A stretch of DNA of 64,000 bases from Comamonas sp. SCN 65-56 (GCF_001724135.1 NZ_MEDS01000005.1:62001-126000); one strand, 5' to 3'. Counted from the stretch's first letter, positions 52,759-62,017 are shown. The notes: a model not told the origin generated them from the sequence alone. A program made the numbers and translations.

Positions 52759-53173
52759 CCTTGCCTTCGCCGCCGGGCTGGCCGTCCGCGCCCAGCGACA
52801 TCACGTCCACTTCGCCCTTGATGCCCGGGTTCAGATACTGGTAGGCATGGCCCCAGGGGTCCGTCGGCAGCTTTTCCACATAGGGGCGCCAGTTGGGCGG
52901 GACGGGCGGGGTTGCCGGCTTGCTGACCAGCGCCTGCAAGCCCTGCTCCGCCGTCGGGTAGCGCAGATTGTCGAGTTTGTAGAGCTTGAGCGCCTGCATC
53001 AGGTTGGTCACGTCGGTGCGTGCAGCGGTGGAGCGGGCATCGTCTGCGCGGTCGAGCACATTGGGCACGATGAGGGCTGCCAGCACACCGATGATGACCA
53101 GCACCACCATCAACTCGATCAGGGTAAAGCCGGCGGCGCGGCGCAGACGGGCAAGGGCGGACGGCAGGGGCAC
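52733..53173 (-). CDS. gspG: Type II secretion major pseudopilin GspG
   Basis: 146 aa if GTG 53173 is the start. The prepilin motif is RRAAG-FTLIELMVVLVIIGVLAALIVPNV, cleaved after Gly15. The calcium-binding and C-terminal signatures are DNLRYPTAEQGLQALV, DPWGHAYQYLNPG and DVMSLGADGQPGGEGKDADIGSW (in outline). No ATG exists between the gspC promoter area and the motif, and no clear Shine-Dalgarno precedes the GTG, so the exact start is uncertain. It is the first gene of the minus-strand secretion operon, divergent from gspC by 51 bp. Confidence 0.94.
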   Translation of the reverse strand: MPLPSALARLRRAAGFTLIELMVVLVIIGVLAALIVPNVLDRADDARSTAARTDVTNLMQALKLYKLDNLRYPTAEQGLQALVSKPATPPVPPNWRPYVEKLPTDPWGHAYQYLNPGIKGEVDVMSLGADGQPGGEGKDADIGSWQ

Positions 53174-53224
53174 GGGGAGGCTTTCTATGGCTACAGGGGC
53201 AAGCTGCTCAATGATAATGGCGCC

Positions 53225-53713
53225 ATGCCCGCCATGCCCACCGCTGCCCGCCCCCGCTGGACCTTGCGCCTTGCGACCCTGGTGGTCTGGGCGCTGCTGG
53301 GCGTGAGCCTGGCCTGGTGGGGGCTCAAGCTGTCGCGCCCTGCAGGCGCGCCCCCGGTGCCGCTGGCCGCCGCTGCGCCGCTGGCGGTGGATGCTCAGGC
53401 GCTGGCACGGGTGCTGGGCGCGCAAGCCCCGGCCAGCACCGCTGCGGCGTCGGCACCCGCGCGTTTGGTGCTGCAAGGCGTGTTGGTCGGCACGCAGAAC
53501 GGCGATGGCGCGGCGCTGATTGCGGTAGACGGCAAGCCTGCCAAGCCCTACCGCGTCGGTGCCGAGTTGCAGCCCGGGCTGATCGTGCAATCGTTGGGGC
53601 GGCGCGAGGTGCGCCTGGGCTCCACGCTGGATGGTCCGGTCACGATGACACTCGAATTGCCGCGTCCATCTCCCTCTCTTTCTCCCTCTCCTGCAGGGAG
53701 AGGGCGGGGGTGA
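53225..53713 (+). CDS. gspC: Type II secretion protein GspC, short form
   Basis: 162 aa from ATG 53225 (a second ATG lies three codons on). A short cytoplasmic segment and a transmembrane helix (LATLVVWALLGVSLAWWGLKL) precede a periplasmic homology region (ARLVLQGVLVGTQNGDGAALIAVDGKPAKPYRVG in outline). It lacks the PDZ or coiled-coil domain of longer GspC proteins. The last about 16 residues (PSLSPSPAGRGRG) are encoded by a dispersed palindromic repeat, so the native C-terminus may have been replaced or extended. GspC links the inner-membrane platform to GspD. It is divergent from the other gsp genes. Confidence 0.85.
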   Translation: MPAMPTAARPRWTLRLATLVVWALLGVSLAWWGLKLSRPAGAPPVPLAAAAPLAVDAQALARVLGAQAPASTAAASAPARLVLQGVLVGTQNGDGAALIAVDGKPAKPYRVGAELQPGLIVQSLGRREVRLGSTLDGPVTMTLELPRPSPSLSPSPAGRGRG

Positions 53714-53787
53714 GGGCCAGCGGCGCACCCGTGCCCTCCGCAGTTGTCAGGCGGCCCCTCTCCCAACCTCTCCCCAAAGGGGCGAGG
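53684..53787. repeat. Pair of dispersed palindromes between gspC and ilvA
   Basis: CCCTCTCC-TGCAG-GGAGAGGG (53684-53704) is perfect and lies in the last gspC codons. CCTCTCCCC-AAA-GGGGCGAGG (53767-53787) pairs at 8 of 9 positions and nearly matches the murF copy. The two sit between convergent gspC and ilvA and may serve as transcript barriers. Confidence 0.75.
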
Positions 53788-53795
53788 AGCAAAGC

Positions 53796-55361
53796 TCAGT
53801 GCCCGTTGGCCTGCAGGAACAGCCGATACGCCGGGTTCATCGTCTCTTCGATATACGGATAGCCCAGCGCCTTCAGAAACGCATCAAACGCCGCGTTGTC
53901 CTGCGCAGGCACCTGCATGCCCACCAGAATGCGGCCATAGTCCGCGCCCTGGTTGCGGTAGTGGAAGAGGGAAATATTCCAGGTCGGCGCCATCAGGCTC
54001 AGGAATTTGAACAGCGCGCCGGGCCGCTCGGGGAAGGTGAAGCGCATCAGCCGCTCATCGCGCGCCAGGCTCGAATGCCCGCCGACGAGGTGGCGCAGGT
54101 GCTCCTTGGCCATTTCGTCGTGCGTCAGGTCGAGCGCGGCAAAGCCGTTTTTTTCGAACGATTTGGCGATCTTTTCCGATTCGCCCTTGCCGTGCGTCGA
54201 GAGGCCGACGAACACATGGGCGCGGCTTGAATCGCTGATGCGGTAATTGAACTCCGTCACGCTGCGCGGCCCGCCCGGCAGCGCGCCGACGATCTCGCAA
54301 AAACGTCGAAAGCTGCCGCGCTCCTCGGGAATGGTGACGGCAAACAGCGCCTCTTTTTCCTCGCCCACCTCGGCGCGTTCGGCGACAAAGCGCAGTCGGC
54401 CGAAATTCATGTTGGCGCCCGAGAGAATGGCGGCGTAGGTTTCGCCCTTCGGTTTATTCGTGGCCACGTACTGCTTGATCGCCGCCACACCCATCGCGCC
54501 GGCCGGCTCGACGATGCTGCGAGTGTCGATGAAGATGTCCTTGATCGCGGCGCAGACCGCGTCGGTATCCACGCGCACATAGTCATCCACCAGGTCGCTG
54601 GCGATGCGAAATGTCTCCTCGCCGACGATTTTCACCGCCGTGCCGTCGGAAAACAGCCCGACGTCGTCCAGGTGCACGCGCTGGCGTGCCTGCGCCGATT
54701 GCGCCATTGCGTCCGAGTCCAGCATCTGCACGCCAATGATCTTCACCTCGGGCCGTACCGCCTTGATGTAATTGGCCACGCCGGCAATCAGCCCGCCGCC
54801 GCCGATCGGCACGAAGACCGCATCCAGCCGGTTGCCACCGATCTGCTGCACCTGCTGCAGGATCTCCATCGCCACCGTGCCTTGCCCAGCGATCACCTCG
54901 GGGTCGTCAAACGGGTGGATGAAGGTCAGCCCCTGCTCGCGCTGCAGCCGCACCGCCTCGTCGTACGCGTCGGAATAGCTTTCCCCGGTCAGCACCACTT
55001 CGCCGCCCAGGTTCTTCACCGCGTCCACCTTCACCTGCGGCGTGGTGGTTGGCATCACGATCACCGCGCGGGTGTTCAGGCGCGCCGCGCTCAGCGCCAC
55101 GCCCTGCGCATGGTTGCCGGCCGAGGCGCAGATCACGCCCTTGGCAATCTGCTCCGGGGTCAGCCCCGCCATCTTGTTGTAGGCGCCGCGCAGCTTGAAG
55201 CTGAACACCGCCTGCTGGTCCTCGCGCTTGAGCAGCACCTTGTTGTGCAGCCGTCGTGACAGCGCCTTGGCCGGCTGCAGCGCGGATTCGATCGCCACGT
55301 CGTACACCCGCGCCGTCAGGATCTTCTTGAGGTAGTCAGAGGGTGAAAGCGGCGCGGCCAT
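53796..55361 (-). CDS. ilvA: Threonine ammonia-lyase, biosynthetic (IlvA)
   Basis: 521 aa from ATG 55361 (MAAPLSPSDYLKKIL); an upstream in-frame ATG at 55421 adds 20 non-conserved residues. The PLP enzyme core spans about 15-330: the Schiff-base Lys lies in FSFKLRGAYN, with ASAGNHAQGVA and the glycine loop PIGGGGL. Two ACT-like regulatory domains follow (ALFAVTIPEERGSFRRF; LMRFTFPERPGALFKFL), as in isoleucine-inhibited biosynthetic enzymes of about 515 residues. It makes 2-oxobutanoate for isoleucine. It is a single gene, divergent from the OsmC gene. Confidence 0.97.
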   Translation of the reverse strand: MAAPLSPSDYLKKILTARVYDVAIESALQPAKALSRRLHNKVLLKREDQQAVFSFKLRGAYNKMAGLTPEQIAKGVICASAGNHAQGVALSAARLNTRAVIVMPTTTPQVKVDAVKNLGGEVVLTGESYSDAYDEAVRLQREQGLTFIHPFDDPEVIAGQGTVAMEILQQVQQIGGNRLDAVFVPIGGGGLIAGVANYIKAVRPEVKIIGVQMLDSDAMAQSAQARQRVHLDDVGLFSDGTAVKIVGEETFRIASDLVDDYVRVDTDAVCAAIKDIFIDTRSIVEPAGAMGVAAIKQYVATNKPKGETYAAILSGANMNFGRLRFVAERAEVGEEKEALFAVTIPEERGSFRRFCEIVGALPGGPRSVTEFNYRISDSSRAHVFVGLSTHGKGESEKIAKSFEKNGFAALDLTHDEMAKEHLRHLVGGHSSLARDERLMRFTFPERPGALFKFLSLMAPTWNISLFHYRNQGADYGRILVGMQVPAQDNAAFDAFLKALGYPYIEETMNPAYRLFLQANGH

Positions 55362-55466
55362 GGGGGATGTTGCAGTGCAAAATACGGGGCCGCCATCATA
55401 GACCGCGCCGCGGATTCGCATCGTGTGCGAGACAATCGACCGATGGATTCACGAAAGGCACCCACC

Positions 55467-55916
55467 ATGGAATGCACCGTCAGCTGGATCGGCGCCGCAG
55501 GCACGCGCTCGGGCATGGGTTTTGTTGCGGAGACCGGCAGCGGTCACGTCATCGCCATGGATGGCGCGCCCGACGACGCCCGGCCGGAGAACGGCGGGCG
55601 CAACCTCGCCCCGCGCCCGATGGAAACCGTGCTCGCGGGGGCCGGCGGCTGCACCGCCTACGACGTGGTGTTGATCCTCAAGCGCGGCCGCCACGATGTG
55701 CGCGGCTGCAGCGTGCACCTGTCGGCCGAGCGGGCAACCACCGACCCCAAGGTCTTCACCAGCATCCACATGCAGTTCAGCGTCACCGGCCGGGCACTGG
55801 CGCGCGACGCCGTCGAGCGTGCGATCGCGCTCAGCCACGAAAAGTACTGCTCGGCCATCGCCATGCTCTCGGCAACGGCGCGCGTGACCACCGGGTTCGA
55901 CCTGATCGAGGCATGA
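55467..55916 (+). CDS. OsmC family peroxide-detoxification-like protein
   Basis: 149 aa from ATG 55467, with GAAAGG 8 nt upstream; in-frame ATGs at 55425 and 55443 would add 14 or 8 residues. The two redox cysteines of the OsmC/Ohr fold are C62 (GAGGCTAYDV) and C128 (HEKYCSA). The form resembles the YhfA-type OsmC branch (RPMETVLAGAGGC). It probably reduces organic hydroperoxides; the in vivo substrate is not known. Confidence 0.92.
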   Translation: MECTVSWIGAAGTRSGMGFVAETGSGHVIAMDGAPDDARPENGGRNLAPRPMETVLAGAGGCTAYDVVLILKRGRHDVRGCSVHLSAERATTDPKVFTSIHMQFSVTGRALARDAVERAIALSHEKYCSAIAMLSATARVTTGFDLIEA

Positions 55917-56000
55917 CGGTCCATAGCCGCAGCCGATCGTCGGCCTGTTGCCCAAGAACAACAAAAGACCGGTCTTCGCGGCGTTTGTCGGTGAATTGCT

Positions 56001-56029
56001 TTGCGTATCCGCCCGGTCTCTGTTGCAAT
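56001..56029 (+). promoter_or_regulatory. Candidate porin promoter
   Basis: TTGCGT (56001-56006) and TGCAAT (56024-56029) are spaced by 17 bp, about 100 nt before the porin ATG, inside a 214-bp non-coding leader. Both hexamers deviate from consensus. The leader also carries a good ribosome site (TTGGAG) just before the ATG. Confidence 0.25.
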
Positions 56030-56130
56030 ACGTAGAACTTCCCCACCAGGAGGTTGGCCCGGCGAGGCAGCGCTCGCATGGACAAAGTCTTTCAGGCCGG
56101 AGCCTTCTATTTAACCTTGGAGTATTGGTA

Positions 56131-57096
56131 ATGAAAAAATCTCTGATTGCCTTGGCAGTCTTGGGCGCCTCGGGTTTTGCGATGGCGCAATCGTCGGTGA
56201 CTCTGTACGGTGTGGCTGATGGTGGTATCGGCAAGGCCCCCGGTGGAAAGACCGGTTTCGTCAGCTCCAACAGCTACACCAACAACGGCGCTTCGCGCGT
56301 TGGCCTGAAGGGTGTTGAGGACCTGGGTGGCGGCCTGAAGGCTGGTTTCAACTTTGAAACCGGCTTGTGGATGGGCACTGGCAATGCCTACGGTGTGCGC
56401 ACTGGTAAGGATCTCACCGGTAATGACAAGCTCGTCAATCAGTTCTGGAACCGTAATGCAATGGTGTTCCTCGGCGGCAGCTGGGGTCAGTTCACGATGG
56501 GGCGTTATTACACCCCGTCTTTCTCCGCGCAAACGGGTTTCTGGGAGCTGACAGGCGCGGCCAACTACTCGGTCGTGCTCAACACCTATCTTATTGGTGG
56601 TGATAGCGTGTGGCAAGACAACCAATTCCGTTATGACGCCCCCAACTTCGGTGGTCTGTCCGGAAGCATTGCCTACACCACGAAGAATGACAACGCTGAC
56701 TTGGCCACGGGCGTGACTCCCGGCTCCAAGTGGGCAGGTGCTGTGACCTATGCGAACGGTCCCCTGTCTGGCGCCCTGACCGTCAACAAGGTGCAAGGCC
56801 TGAAGACCGGCTGGAACTTGGGTGGCCGCTACAACATGGGTAACTTCATTGTTGCCGCGTCCTACAACGATGCCCGCAGCGTTCGCCGCGGTATTTCTAT
56901 CGGCGGCACGGCGATCTTCGGCGCTGCTTCGGCCACTCTGGATATCACCCGTGATACCAAGAATGCAGCTGGCAAGCGCACCAACTTCGTGTTGGAAGGC
57001 AAGTACAGCCTGTCCAAGCGTACCTTTGCGTACGCTGACTACCTGCGTGTCGACCGCCGGAACAGCTACACCATTGGTGTTCGCCACAACTTCTGA
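56131..57096 (+). CDS. Gram-negative general porin (outer membrane)
   Basis: 321 aa from ATG 56131. The signal peptide is MKKSLIALAVLGASGFAMA, cleaved before QSSVTLYG. The mature protein has betaproteobacterial porin_4 features: SSVTLYGVADGGIG, SRVGLKGVEDLGGGLKAGFNFETG (in outline), FLGGSWGQFTMGRYYTP, and alternating beta strands ending in the terminal Phe signature IGVRHNF. It should be a trimeric 16-stranded diffusion pore. Its third codon positions are less GC-rich than in neighbouring genes, as expected for a highly expressed gene. It is monocistronic, with a strong terminator downstream. Confidence 0.96.
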   Translation: MKKSLIALAVLGASGFAMAQSSVTLYGVADGGIGKAPGGKTGFVSSNSYTNNGASRVGLKGVEDLGGGLKAGFNFETGLWMGTGNAYGVRTGKDLTGNDKLVNQFWNRNAMVFLGGSWGQFTMGRYYTPSFSAQTGFWELTGAANYSVVLNTYLIGGDSVWQDNQFRYDAPNFGGLSGSIAYTTKNDNADLATGVTPGSKWAGAVTYANGPLSGALTVNKVQGLKTGWNLGGRYNMGNFIVAASYNDARSVRRGISIGGTAIFGAASATLDITRDTKNAAGKRTNFVLEGKYSLSKRTFAYADYLRVDRRNSYTIGVRHNF

Positions 57097-57133
57097 TGAA
57101 GCCGCTACCCTGTGGGTAGTGCCTGATTCAGCG

Positions 57134-57158
57134 AAAGCCGCCTTCGGGCGGCTTTTTT
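57134..57158 (+). terminator. Intrinsic terminator after the porin gene
   Basis: AGCCGCC-TTCG-GGCGGCT is a perfect 7-bp stem with a stable UUCG-type loop, preceded by AA and followed by five or more T's. It begins about 40 bp after the porin stop. Confidence 0.93.
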
Positions 57159-57208
57159 CATGAAGCAGCCCATGAAGCGGCTAGGCTATTGTGCAAGCGA
57201 GGTGAAAT

Positions 57209-58153
57209 GTGAACCAATTGCAGGCGCTCAAAAGCATGACCACCGTGGTGGCGGATACGGGCGATTTCCATGAACTCGCGCGCTTTGCGCCGCAGGATGC
57301 GACGACCAATCCCTCGCTGATCCTCAAGGCCGTGCAGAAAAGCGACTATGCGCCTTTGCTGCAGGCCAACAAGGCGCGCTGGCATGAGCGCTCTCTGGAT
57401 GAGCAGATGGACCGGCTGATCGTGCGCTTTGGCTGCGAGATCCTCTCGGTGATCCCGGGCCGCGTGTCCACCGAGGTCGATGCGCGCCTGTCGTTTGATA
57501 CCGAGGCCATGGTCACGCGTGCGCAGCAGCTCATAGGGCTGTACGAAGCCGAAGGCATCCATATTGACCGCGTGCTGATCAAGCTCGCCAGTACCTGGGA
57601 GGGGATTGAAGCTGCGCGGCGGCTGGAAGCGCGGGGTATCCACACCAACATGACGCTGCTGTTCTCCTTTGCCCAGGCCATCGCCTGCGCACAGGCCAAG
57701 GTGCAGCTGATCTCACCGTTTGTCGGTCGCATCTACGACTGGTTCAAGAAGGCAGCCGGCAATCGCTGGGATGAAGCGGCGATGGCAGGGGGCAATGACC
57801 CGGGCGTGCAATCGGTCCGGCGCATCTTTGACTATTACAAGCATTTCGGCATTGCCACCGAGATCATGGGCGCGAGTTTTCGCAATGCCGGGCAGATCCG
57901 GGCGCTGGCGGGCTGCGATCTGCTGACGATCGCACCCGCTTTGATGCAGGAGCTGGCTGAGAACCAGCAGCCTTTGGCGCGTGCGCTGGATGCGCAAGCC
58001 GCACAGGCGGCACCTGTCGATTTTGTTCAATTCGATGAAGCCGGTTTTCGCTTTGCGCTCAATGAGGACGCGATGGCGACGGAAAAGCTCGCCGAAGGTA
58101 TCCGCAGCTTCGCGGTGGATGCGCGCACGCTGGAAGCGCTGATGCAAGCCTGA
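57209..58153 (+). CDS. tal: Transaldolase
   Basis: 314 aa from GTG 57209, with GCGAGG 5-10 nt upstream. It is a cytosolic pentose phosphate enzyme transferring a dihydroxyacetone unit from sedoheptulose 7-phosphate. The Schiff-base Lys125 lies in [11 protein letters not shown]. Other conserved segments are [34 protein letters not shown] and [10 protein letters not shown]. It matches the subclass 1 (TalB-like) length of about 315. It is joined to pgi by TGATG, so the two form a sugar-phosphate operon. Confidence 0.97.
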   Translation: MNQLQALKSMTTVVADTGDFHELARFAPQDATTNPSLILKAVQKSDYAPLLQANKARWHERSLDEQMDRLIVRFGCEILSVIPGRVSTEVDARLSFDTEAMVTRAQQLIGLYEAEGIHIDRVLIKLASTWEGIEAARRLEARGIHTNMTLLFSFAQAIACAQAKVQLISPFVGRIYDWFKKAAGNRWDEAAMAGGNDPGVQSVRRIFDYYKHFGIATEIMGASFRNAGQIRALAGCDLLTIAPALMQELAENQQPLARALDAQAAQAAPVDFVQFDEAGFRFALNEDAMATEKLAEGIRSFAVDARTLEALMQA

Positions 58154-59751
58154 TGGTTGCCTGTGACCAAACCCCGGCCTGGGCTGCGCTGCAGCAGCAT
58201 TGGGCGACTGACATCCAGTCGCTGGACCTGGGCGAAGCATTCGCCGAGGACGGCGGTCGGTTGGCAGCGCTGTCGCAGCAGGCGCCGTGGGTGTTCGCCG
58301 ATCTCTCCAAGAACCTGATTCGCCCCGCGACCGAAGTGCTGCTGCGGCAATTGGCCGGTGAACGTGGTGTACCGGCGTGGCGCGATGCGATGTTTGCCGG
58401 TGAGTGCGTCAACACGACCGAAGACCGCGCGGCGATGCATTGGCTGCTGCGCACGCCGGCGGATGGGGGGCTGCTGGTGGCGTCCCCCATCGCGCAGCGC
58501 TGGAGCGCATCCGTGCGCGCGGCGCTGGCCGAGGTGCATGCCACGCTGGAGAGCATGCTGGCGCTGGCTGAACAGGTACGGCGGGATAGCGCGATCACCG
58601 ACGTGGTGCATATCGGCATTGGCGGTTCGCACCTCGGGCCTGAGGTGGTGGTGCAGGCGCTGGAAGACTGGCATGACGCCGGCAAATGTCTGCATTTCGT
58701 CTCCAACGTCGATGGCCATGAGCTGGGCCATGTGCTGCGCCGCGTACGCGCCGAGAGCACGCTGTTCATCGTCGCCTCCAAGTCATTCGGCACGGCGGAG
58801 ACCATGCTCAACGCGCATTCGGCGCGCACCTGGTTTCTGGCGCAGGGGGGCAGCACGGATGCGACGCAGCCGCTGTCGATTGCGCGGCATTTTGTCGCGC
58901 TGACCACCCAGGTGGACGCAGCAGCGCGTTTCGGCATCACGCGCACGCTGGGTTTCTGGGACTGGGTGGGCGGGCGCTATTCGCTCTGGTCGGCCATAGG
59001 GCTGCCGATCGCAATCGCCATCGGTGCAGAGCGTTTCAGGGCTTTGCTGCAGGGTGCGCATGCGATGGATGCTCACTTTTTGATGGCGCCCGACGCCGCC
59101 AATCTGCCGCTGCGCCTCGGATTGCTCGATGTCTGGTACCGCAACTTTGCGCACGCGCCCAGCCGCTGCATCGCGCCCTACAGCCACGGCTTGCGGCGCC
59201 TGACGGCCTATCTGCAGCAACTGGAGATGGAAAGCAACGGCAAGCAGGTGACGCGCGCGGGCGAGCCGCTCATGGTGCCGACGGCGCCCATCGTCTGGGG
59301 CGAGCCGGGCACCAACGGGCAGCATGCGTTCTTCCAGATGCTGCACCAGGGGCAGGAGTTGATTCCGGTGGAGTTTGTCGCGCTGCGCCATGGCGGCAAA
59401 TACCTGGCGCAGCACCATGAAAGCCTGGTGGTCAACGCGATTGCGCAGGCACAGGCGCTGATGCTGGGGCGTGGCGGTGCTGCGCCCGAGCGGCGTTGCC
59501 CGGGCAACCGCCCGAGTACCTTTTTGCTGCTGGAGCAGCTCGAACCCGCCTCACTGGGCGCGCTGATTGCACTCTACGAACACCGGGTGTTCGTCTCGGG
59601 CGCGGTCTGGGGCGTGAACAGCTTTGACCAGTGGGGGGTGGAGCTGGGCAAGCAACTGGCGGGCGATCTGCAATCGCGTCAGGAGAGCAGCCAGTGGTGG
59701 GGCGTGGATGCGTCCACGCGCGGGCTGATGCAGCGCTTGCTTGGAGAATGA
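58153..59751 (+). CDS. pgi: Glucose-6-phosphate isomerase
   Basis: 532 aa, overlapping tal. It interconverts glucose 6-phosphate and fructose 6-phosphate. Signatures include VVHIGIGGSHLGPEVV, FVSNVDGHEL, the catalytic-loop ASKSFGTAETM, FWDWVGGRYSLWSAIG, QQLEMESNGKQV, GEPGTNGQHAFFQMLHQG and SFDQWGVELGKQLA. The short gene-end spacing leaves a convergent terminator of the next gene immediately after its stop. Confidence 0.97.
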   Translation: MVACDQTPAWAALQQHWATDIQSLDLGEAFAEDGGRLAALSQQAPWVFADLSKNLIRPATEVLLRQLAGERGVPAWRDAMFAGECVNTTEDRAAMHWLLRTPADGGLLVASPIAQRWSASVRAALAEVHATLESMLALAEQVRRDSAITDVVHIGIGGSHLGPEVVVQALEDWHDAGKCLHFVSNVDGHELGHVLRRVRAESTLFIVASKSFGTAETMLNAHSARTWFLAQGGSTDATQPLSIARHFVALTTQVDAAARFGITRTLGFWDWVGGRYSLWSAIGLPIAIAIGAERFRALLQGAHAMDAHFLMAPDAANLPLRLGLLDVWYRNFAHAPSRCIAPYSHGLRRLTAYLQQLEMESNGKQVTRAGEPLMVPTAPIVWGEPGTNGQHAFFQMLHQGQELIPVEFVALRHGGKYLAQHHESLVVNAIAQAQALMLGRGGAAPERRCPGNRPSTFLLLEQLEPASLGALIALYEHRVFVSGAVWGVNSFDQWGVELGKQLAGDLQSRQESSQWWGVDASTRGLMQRLLGE

Positions 59752-59781
59752 AAAAGGCCGCCGGGTGTGACGCCAGCGGCC
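59751..59781 (-). terminator. Intrinsic terminator of the PQQ dehydrogenase transcript
   Basis: On the minus strand a stem of GGCCGCTGG pairing with CCGGCGGCC (one G-U pair, 8-nt loop) is followed by five T's. It lies 23 bp after the dehydrogenase stop and touches the pgi stop codon. Confidence 0.85.
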
Positions 59782-59803
59782 AGTTCAGCGAGAGCCGCCG
59801 TGT

Positions 59804-61876
59804 TTACTTGGGCCGAACGGCGTCCGCCGTGCCCTGGATGAAGGCCTTGATGGCTTGCACGTCGTCGTTCGTGAGTTTGCCGGTGAAATCCGGCATGCCG
59901 CGCTCGAACGCCGGGCCCTTGAAAACGAACTTGTCCAGATTGGCGATTACGCTGGCGTCGCGGTAGCCCAGATTGGGGATGTTGCCGCCGCGGTCCACGC
60001 CCGGCACGCCGTGGCAGAACAGGCAGTTGCCCACATACAGCGCCGCGCCCGCGTCGACCTTCTTGGGGTCGTATTCCACGCCTTGCACCAGCTTGCCCTG
60101 CTGGTAAGCCACGAAGTCGGGCATCTTGGCCGTGCCGCCGACCGCGAAGGTGAACACCGTGCCCGGTCCCTGGTGCTCGGTTGCCCGGTTCATCAGGCCG
60201 TACACGCCACCCCAGCCGACGGCCACCGACACATACTGCTTGCCATCGAGCATGTAGGTCATGGGCGCGGCTACCACGCCGGTGCCAACCGGGCTTTCCC
60301 AGAGCTTGCTGCCGTCCTTGGCGTTGTAAGCCACCATGCGGCCGTCGGCCGTGCCCTGGAACACCAGGTTGCCCGCGGTGGTCAGCGTGCCGCCGTTCCA
60401 GGGCGAGACCTGCTCCACGCGCCAGGCTTCCTTTTGCTTGACCGGATCCCAGGCGATCAGGCGCCCGAAGGGTTTGCTCTCGGGGGCCGTGGGCGGGAAG
60501 ATCTTGGCCAGATTCCAGCCCATGCCGGACATCGGAGCGCCCGGCTCGGCCTGGTTGAACTTCCATTGCTTGTTGTCCACCATCACCAACGGGATGTGCT
60601 GGGCCGGGAAATAGGCCAGCCCGGTCTGCGGGTTGTAGGACATCGGCATCCAGTTCTTGGCGCCAAACGGGCCTGGAATGGCGTCGTAGGGCTTGTCGCC
60701 TTCGCGCGCGGCGGGGATTTCAATCGGGCGGCCGTTCTTGTCGTAGCCGGTGGCCCAGTTCACCGGCACGAAGTTCTTGGCCGAAATGAATTTGCCGTTG
60801 GTGCGGTCGATCACGAAGAAGAAGCCGTTCTTGGGCGCGTGCAATATGACCTTGCGCTGCTTGCCGTCGATCTTCATGTCCGCCAGGATCATCGGCTGCG
60901 TGGAGGTGTAGTCCCAGTTGTCGCTCGGGGTCTCCTGGTAGTGCCACTTGTACTCGCCGGTATCCGGGTTGATGGCGACGATGGAGCCGATGTAGAGGTT
61001 GTCGCCGCCGGCGGGGCTGCGCTCCTTGGCGGACCAGGGCGAGGCGTTGCCGGTGCCGATGTACATCGTGTTCAGCTCGGGATCGAAGGCCATGGTGTCC
61101 CAGACCGTGGCGCCACCGCCATGTTCCCAGTACTTGCCGGCCGGGTCCCAGGTCTTGGCGGCGTCCGCCAGGGCCTTGCTCTCATAGGGCTTGGCGGGGT
61201 CGCCCGGCACGGTATAGAAACGCCACTTTTGCTCGCCGCTGTCGGCGTCGTAAGCGGTGATGTAGCCGCGCACGCCGTATTCGGCGCCCCCGTTGCCGAT
61301 GATGACCTTGCCCTTGTACACACGCGGCGCGCCGGTGATGGTGTAGGAGCCCTTTTGGCCTTCAAAGGTATTCTTGGACCAGACTTCCTTGCCCGTGGCG
61401 GCATCGAGTGCGATCAAGCGGCCGTCGTAGGCGCCGACGAAAACCTTGCCCTTCCACAGCGCCACCCCGCGGTTGACCACGTCGCAGCAGCCCTTGAAAC
61501 CTTCGGTGCCCTTGTTGACCTTGGGGTCGTAGGTCCACAGGCGCTCGCCGGTCTTGGCATTGATGGCGTGCACCACGCTCCATGCGGCGGAGACGTACAT
61601 CACGCCGTCGACGACCAGTGGCGTGGCTTCGATGCCGCGCGTGCTCTCCAGGTTGTAGGACCAGACCAGGCCGAGGTCCTTGGCGTTTTGGGTGTTGACC
61701 TGAGTGAGCTTGCTGAAGCGCGTTTCGGCGTAGTCCAGGCCGATCGACGGCCATTGCTCGGTCTTGGCGGTGTTGGCCTGGATGGACGCGCCGTCAACGC
61801 CCTTGGCGGCCCAGCTGCTGCCCGCGGCCAGTGCCAACACTGCGGCCAGTGCCAGCGCGGAGGTGCGGATTCTCAT
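59804..61876 (-). CDS. PQQ-dependent alcohol dehydrogenase, type II quinohaemoprotein
   Basis: 690 aa from ATG 61876, with GAGGAGA 6 nt upstream. A signal peptide ends near GSSWA. The eight-bladed propeller carries the vicinal disulphide Cys130-Cys131 (KGCCDVV) and the catalytic Asp in DNWDYTS (near 322). A C-terminal cytochrome c domain (about 600-690) has the haem site C618-L-F-C621-H622 and a probable Met661 ligand. This soluble periplasmic enzyme type oxidises alcohols and passes electrons to a copper protein or cytochrome. No PQQ synthesis genes or partner cytochrome lie in the window. It is divergent from a Fis-type regulator. Confidence 0.94.
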   Translation of the reverse strand: MRIRTSALALAAVLALAAGSSWAAKGVDGASIQANTAKTEQWPSIGLDYAETRFSKLTQVNTQNAKDLGLVWSYNLESTRGIEATPLVVDGVMYVSAAWSVVHAINAKTGERLWTYDPKVNKGTEGFKGCCDVVNRGVALWKGKVFVGAYDGRLIALDAATGKEVWSKNTFEGQKGSYTITGAPRVYKGKVIIGNGGAEYGVRGYITAYDADSGEQKWRFYTVPGDPAKPYESKALADAAKTWDPAGKYWEHGGGATVWDTMAFDPELNTMYIGTGNASPWSAKERSPAGGDNLYIGSIVAINPDTGEYKWHYQETPSDNWDYTSTQPMILADMKIDGKQRKVILHAPKNGFFFVIDRTNGKFISAKNFVPVNWATGYDKNGRPIEIPAAREGDKPYDAIPGPFGAKNWMPMSYNPQTGLAYFPAQHIPLVMVDNKQWKFNQAEPGAPMSGMGWNLAKIFPPTAPESKPFGRLIAWDPVKQKEAWRVEQVSPWNGGTLTTAGNLVFQGTADGRMVAYNAKDGSKLWESPVGTGVVAAPMTYMLDGKQYVSVAVGWGGVYGLMNRATEHQGPGTVFTFAVGGTAKMPDFVAYQQGKLVQGVEYDPKKVDAGAALYVGNCLFCHGVPGVDRGGNIPNLGYRDASVIANLDKFVFKGPAFERGMPDFTGKLTNDDVQAIKAFIQGTADAVRPK

Positions 61877-61909
61877 GGGGTGTCTCCTCGGAAGGGTTGC
61901 AAATAAAGC

Positions 61910-61924
61910 TGCACCTAGCATCCC
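61910..61924 (-). promoter_or_regulatory. Candidate sigma-54 promoter of the PQQ dehydrogenase
   Basis: On the minus strand GG (61924-61923), ten bases, then GC (61912-61911) give the -24/-12 spacing; the -12 box reads GTGCA and the -24 box AGGGATG. Predicted transcription would start near 61899, leaving a short leader with the ribosome site. The boxes match the consensus only in part, so this is tentative. Confidence 0.3.
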
Positions 61925-61931
61925 TGAAAAC

Positions 61932-61995
61932 GCCGGAAGAACCGGCCTAGGACTAACCCTGATGCCACTTCTGTCCAAAACTGGAACACTGGTCC
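61932..61995. promoter_or_regulatory. Inverted repeats in the PQQ dehydrogenase / regulator intergenic region
   Basis: GCCGG-AAGAA-CCGGC (61932-61946) is a perfect inverted repeat. GGAACACTGGTCC (61983-61995) is palindromic at 5 of 6 pairs and overlaps TGTCCAAAACTGGAACA (61972-61988), palindromic at 5 of 8. They sit upstream of the candidate promoter and are plausible binding sites for the divergent Fis-type regulator. Confidence 0.4.
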
Positions 61996-62017
61996 CATCA
62001 GGAGGACGATAAAGCGC

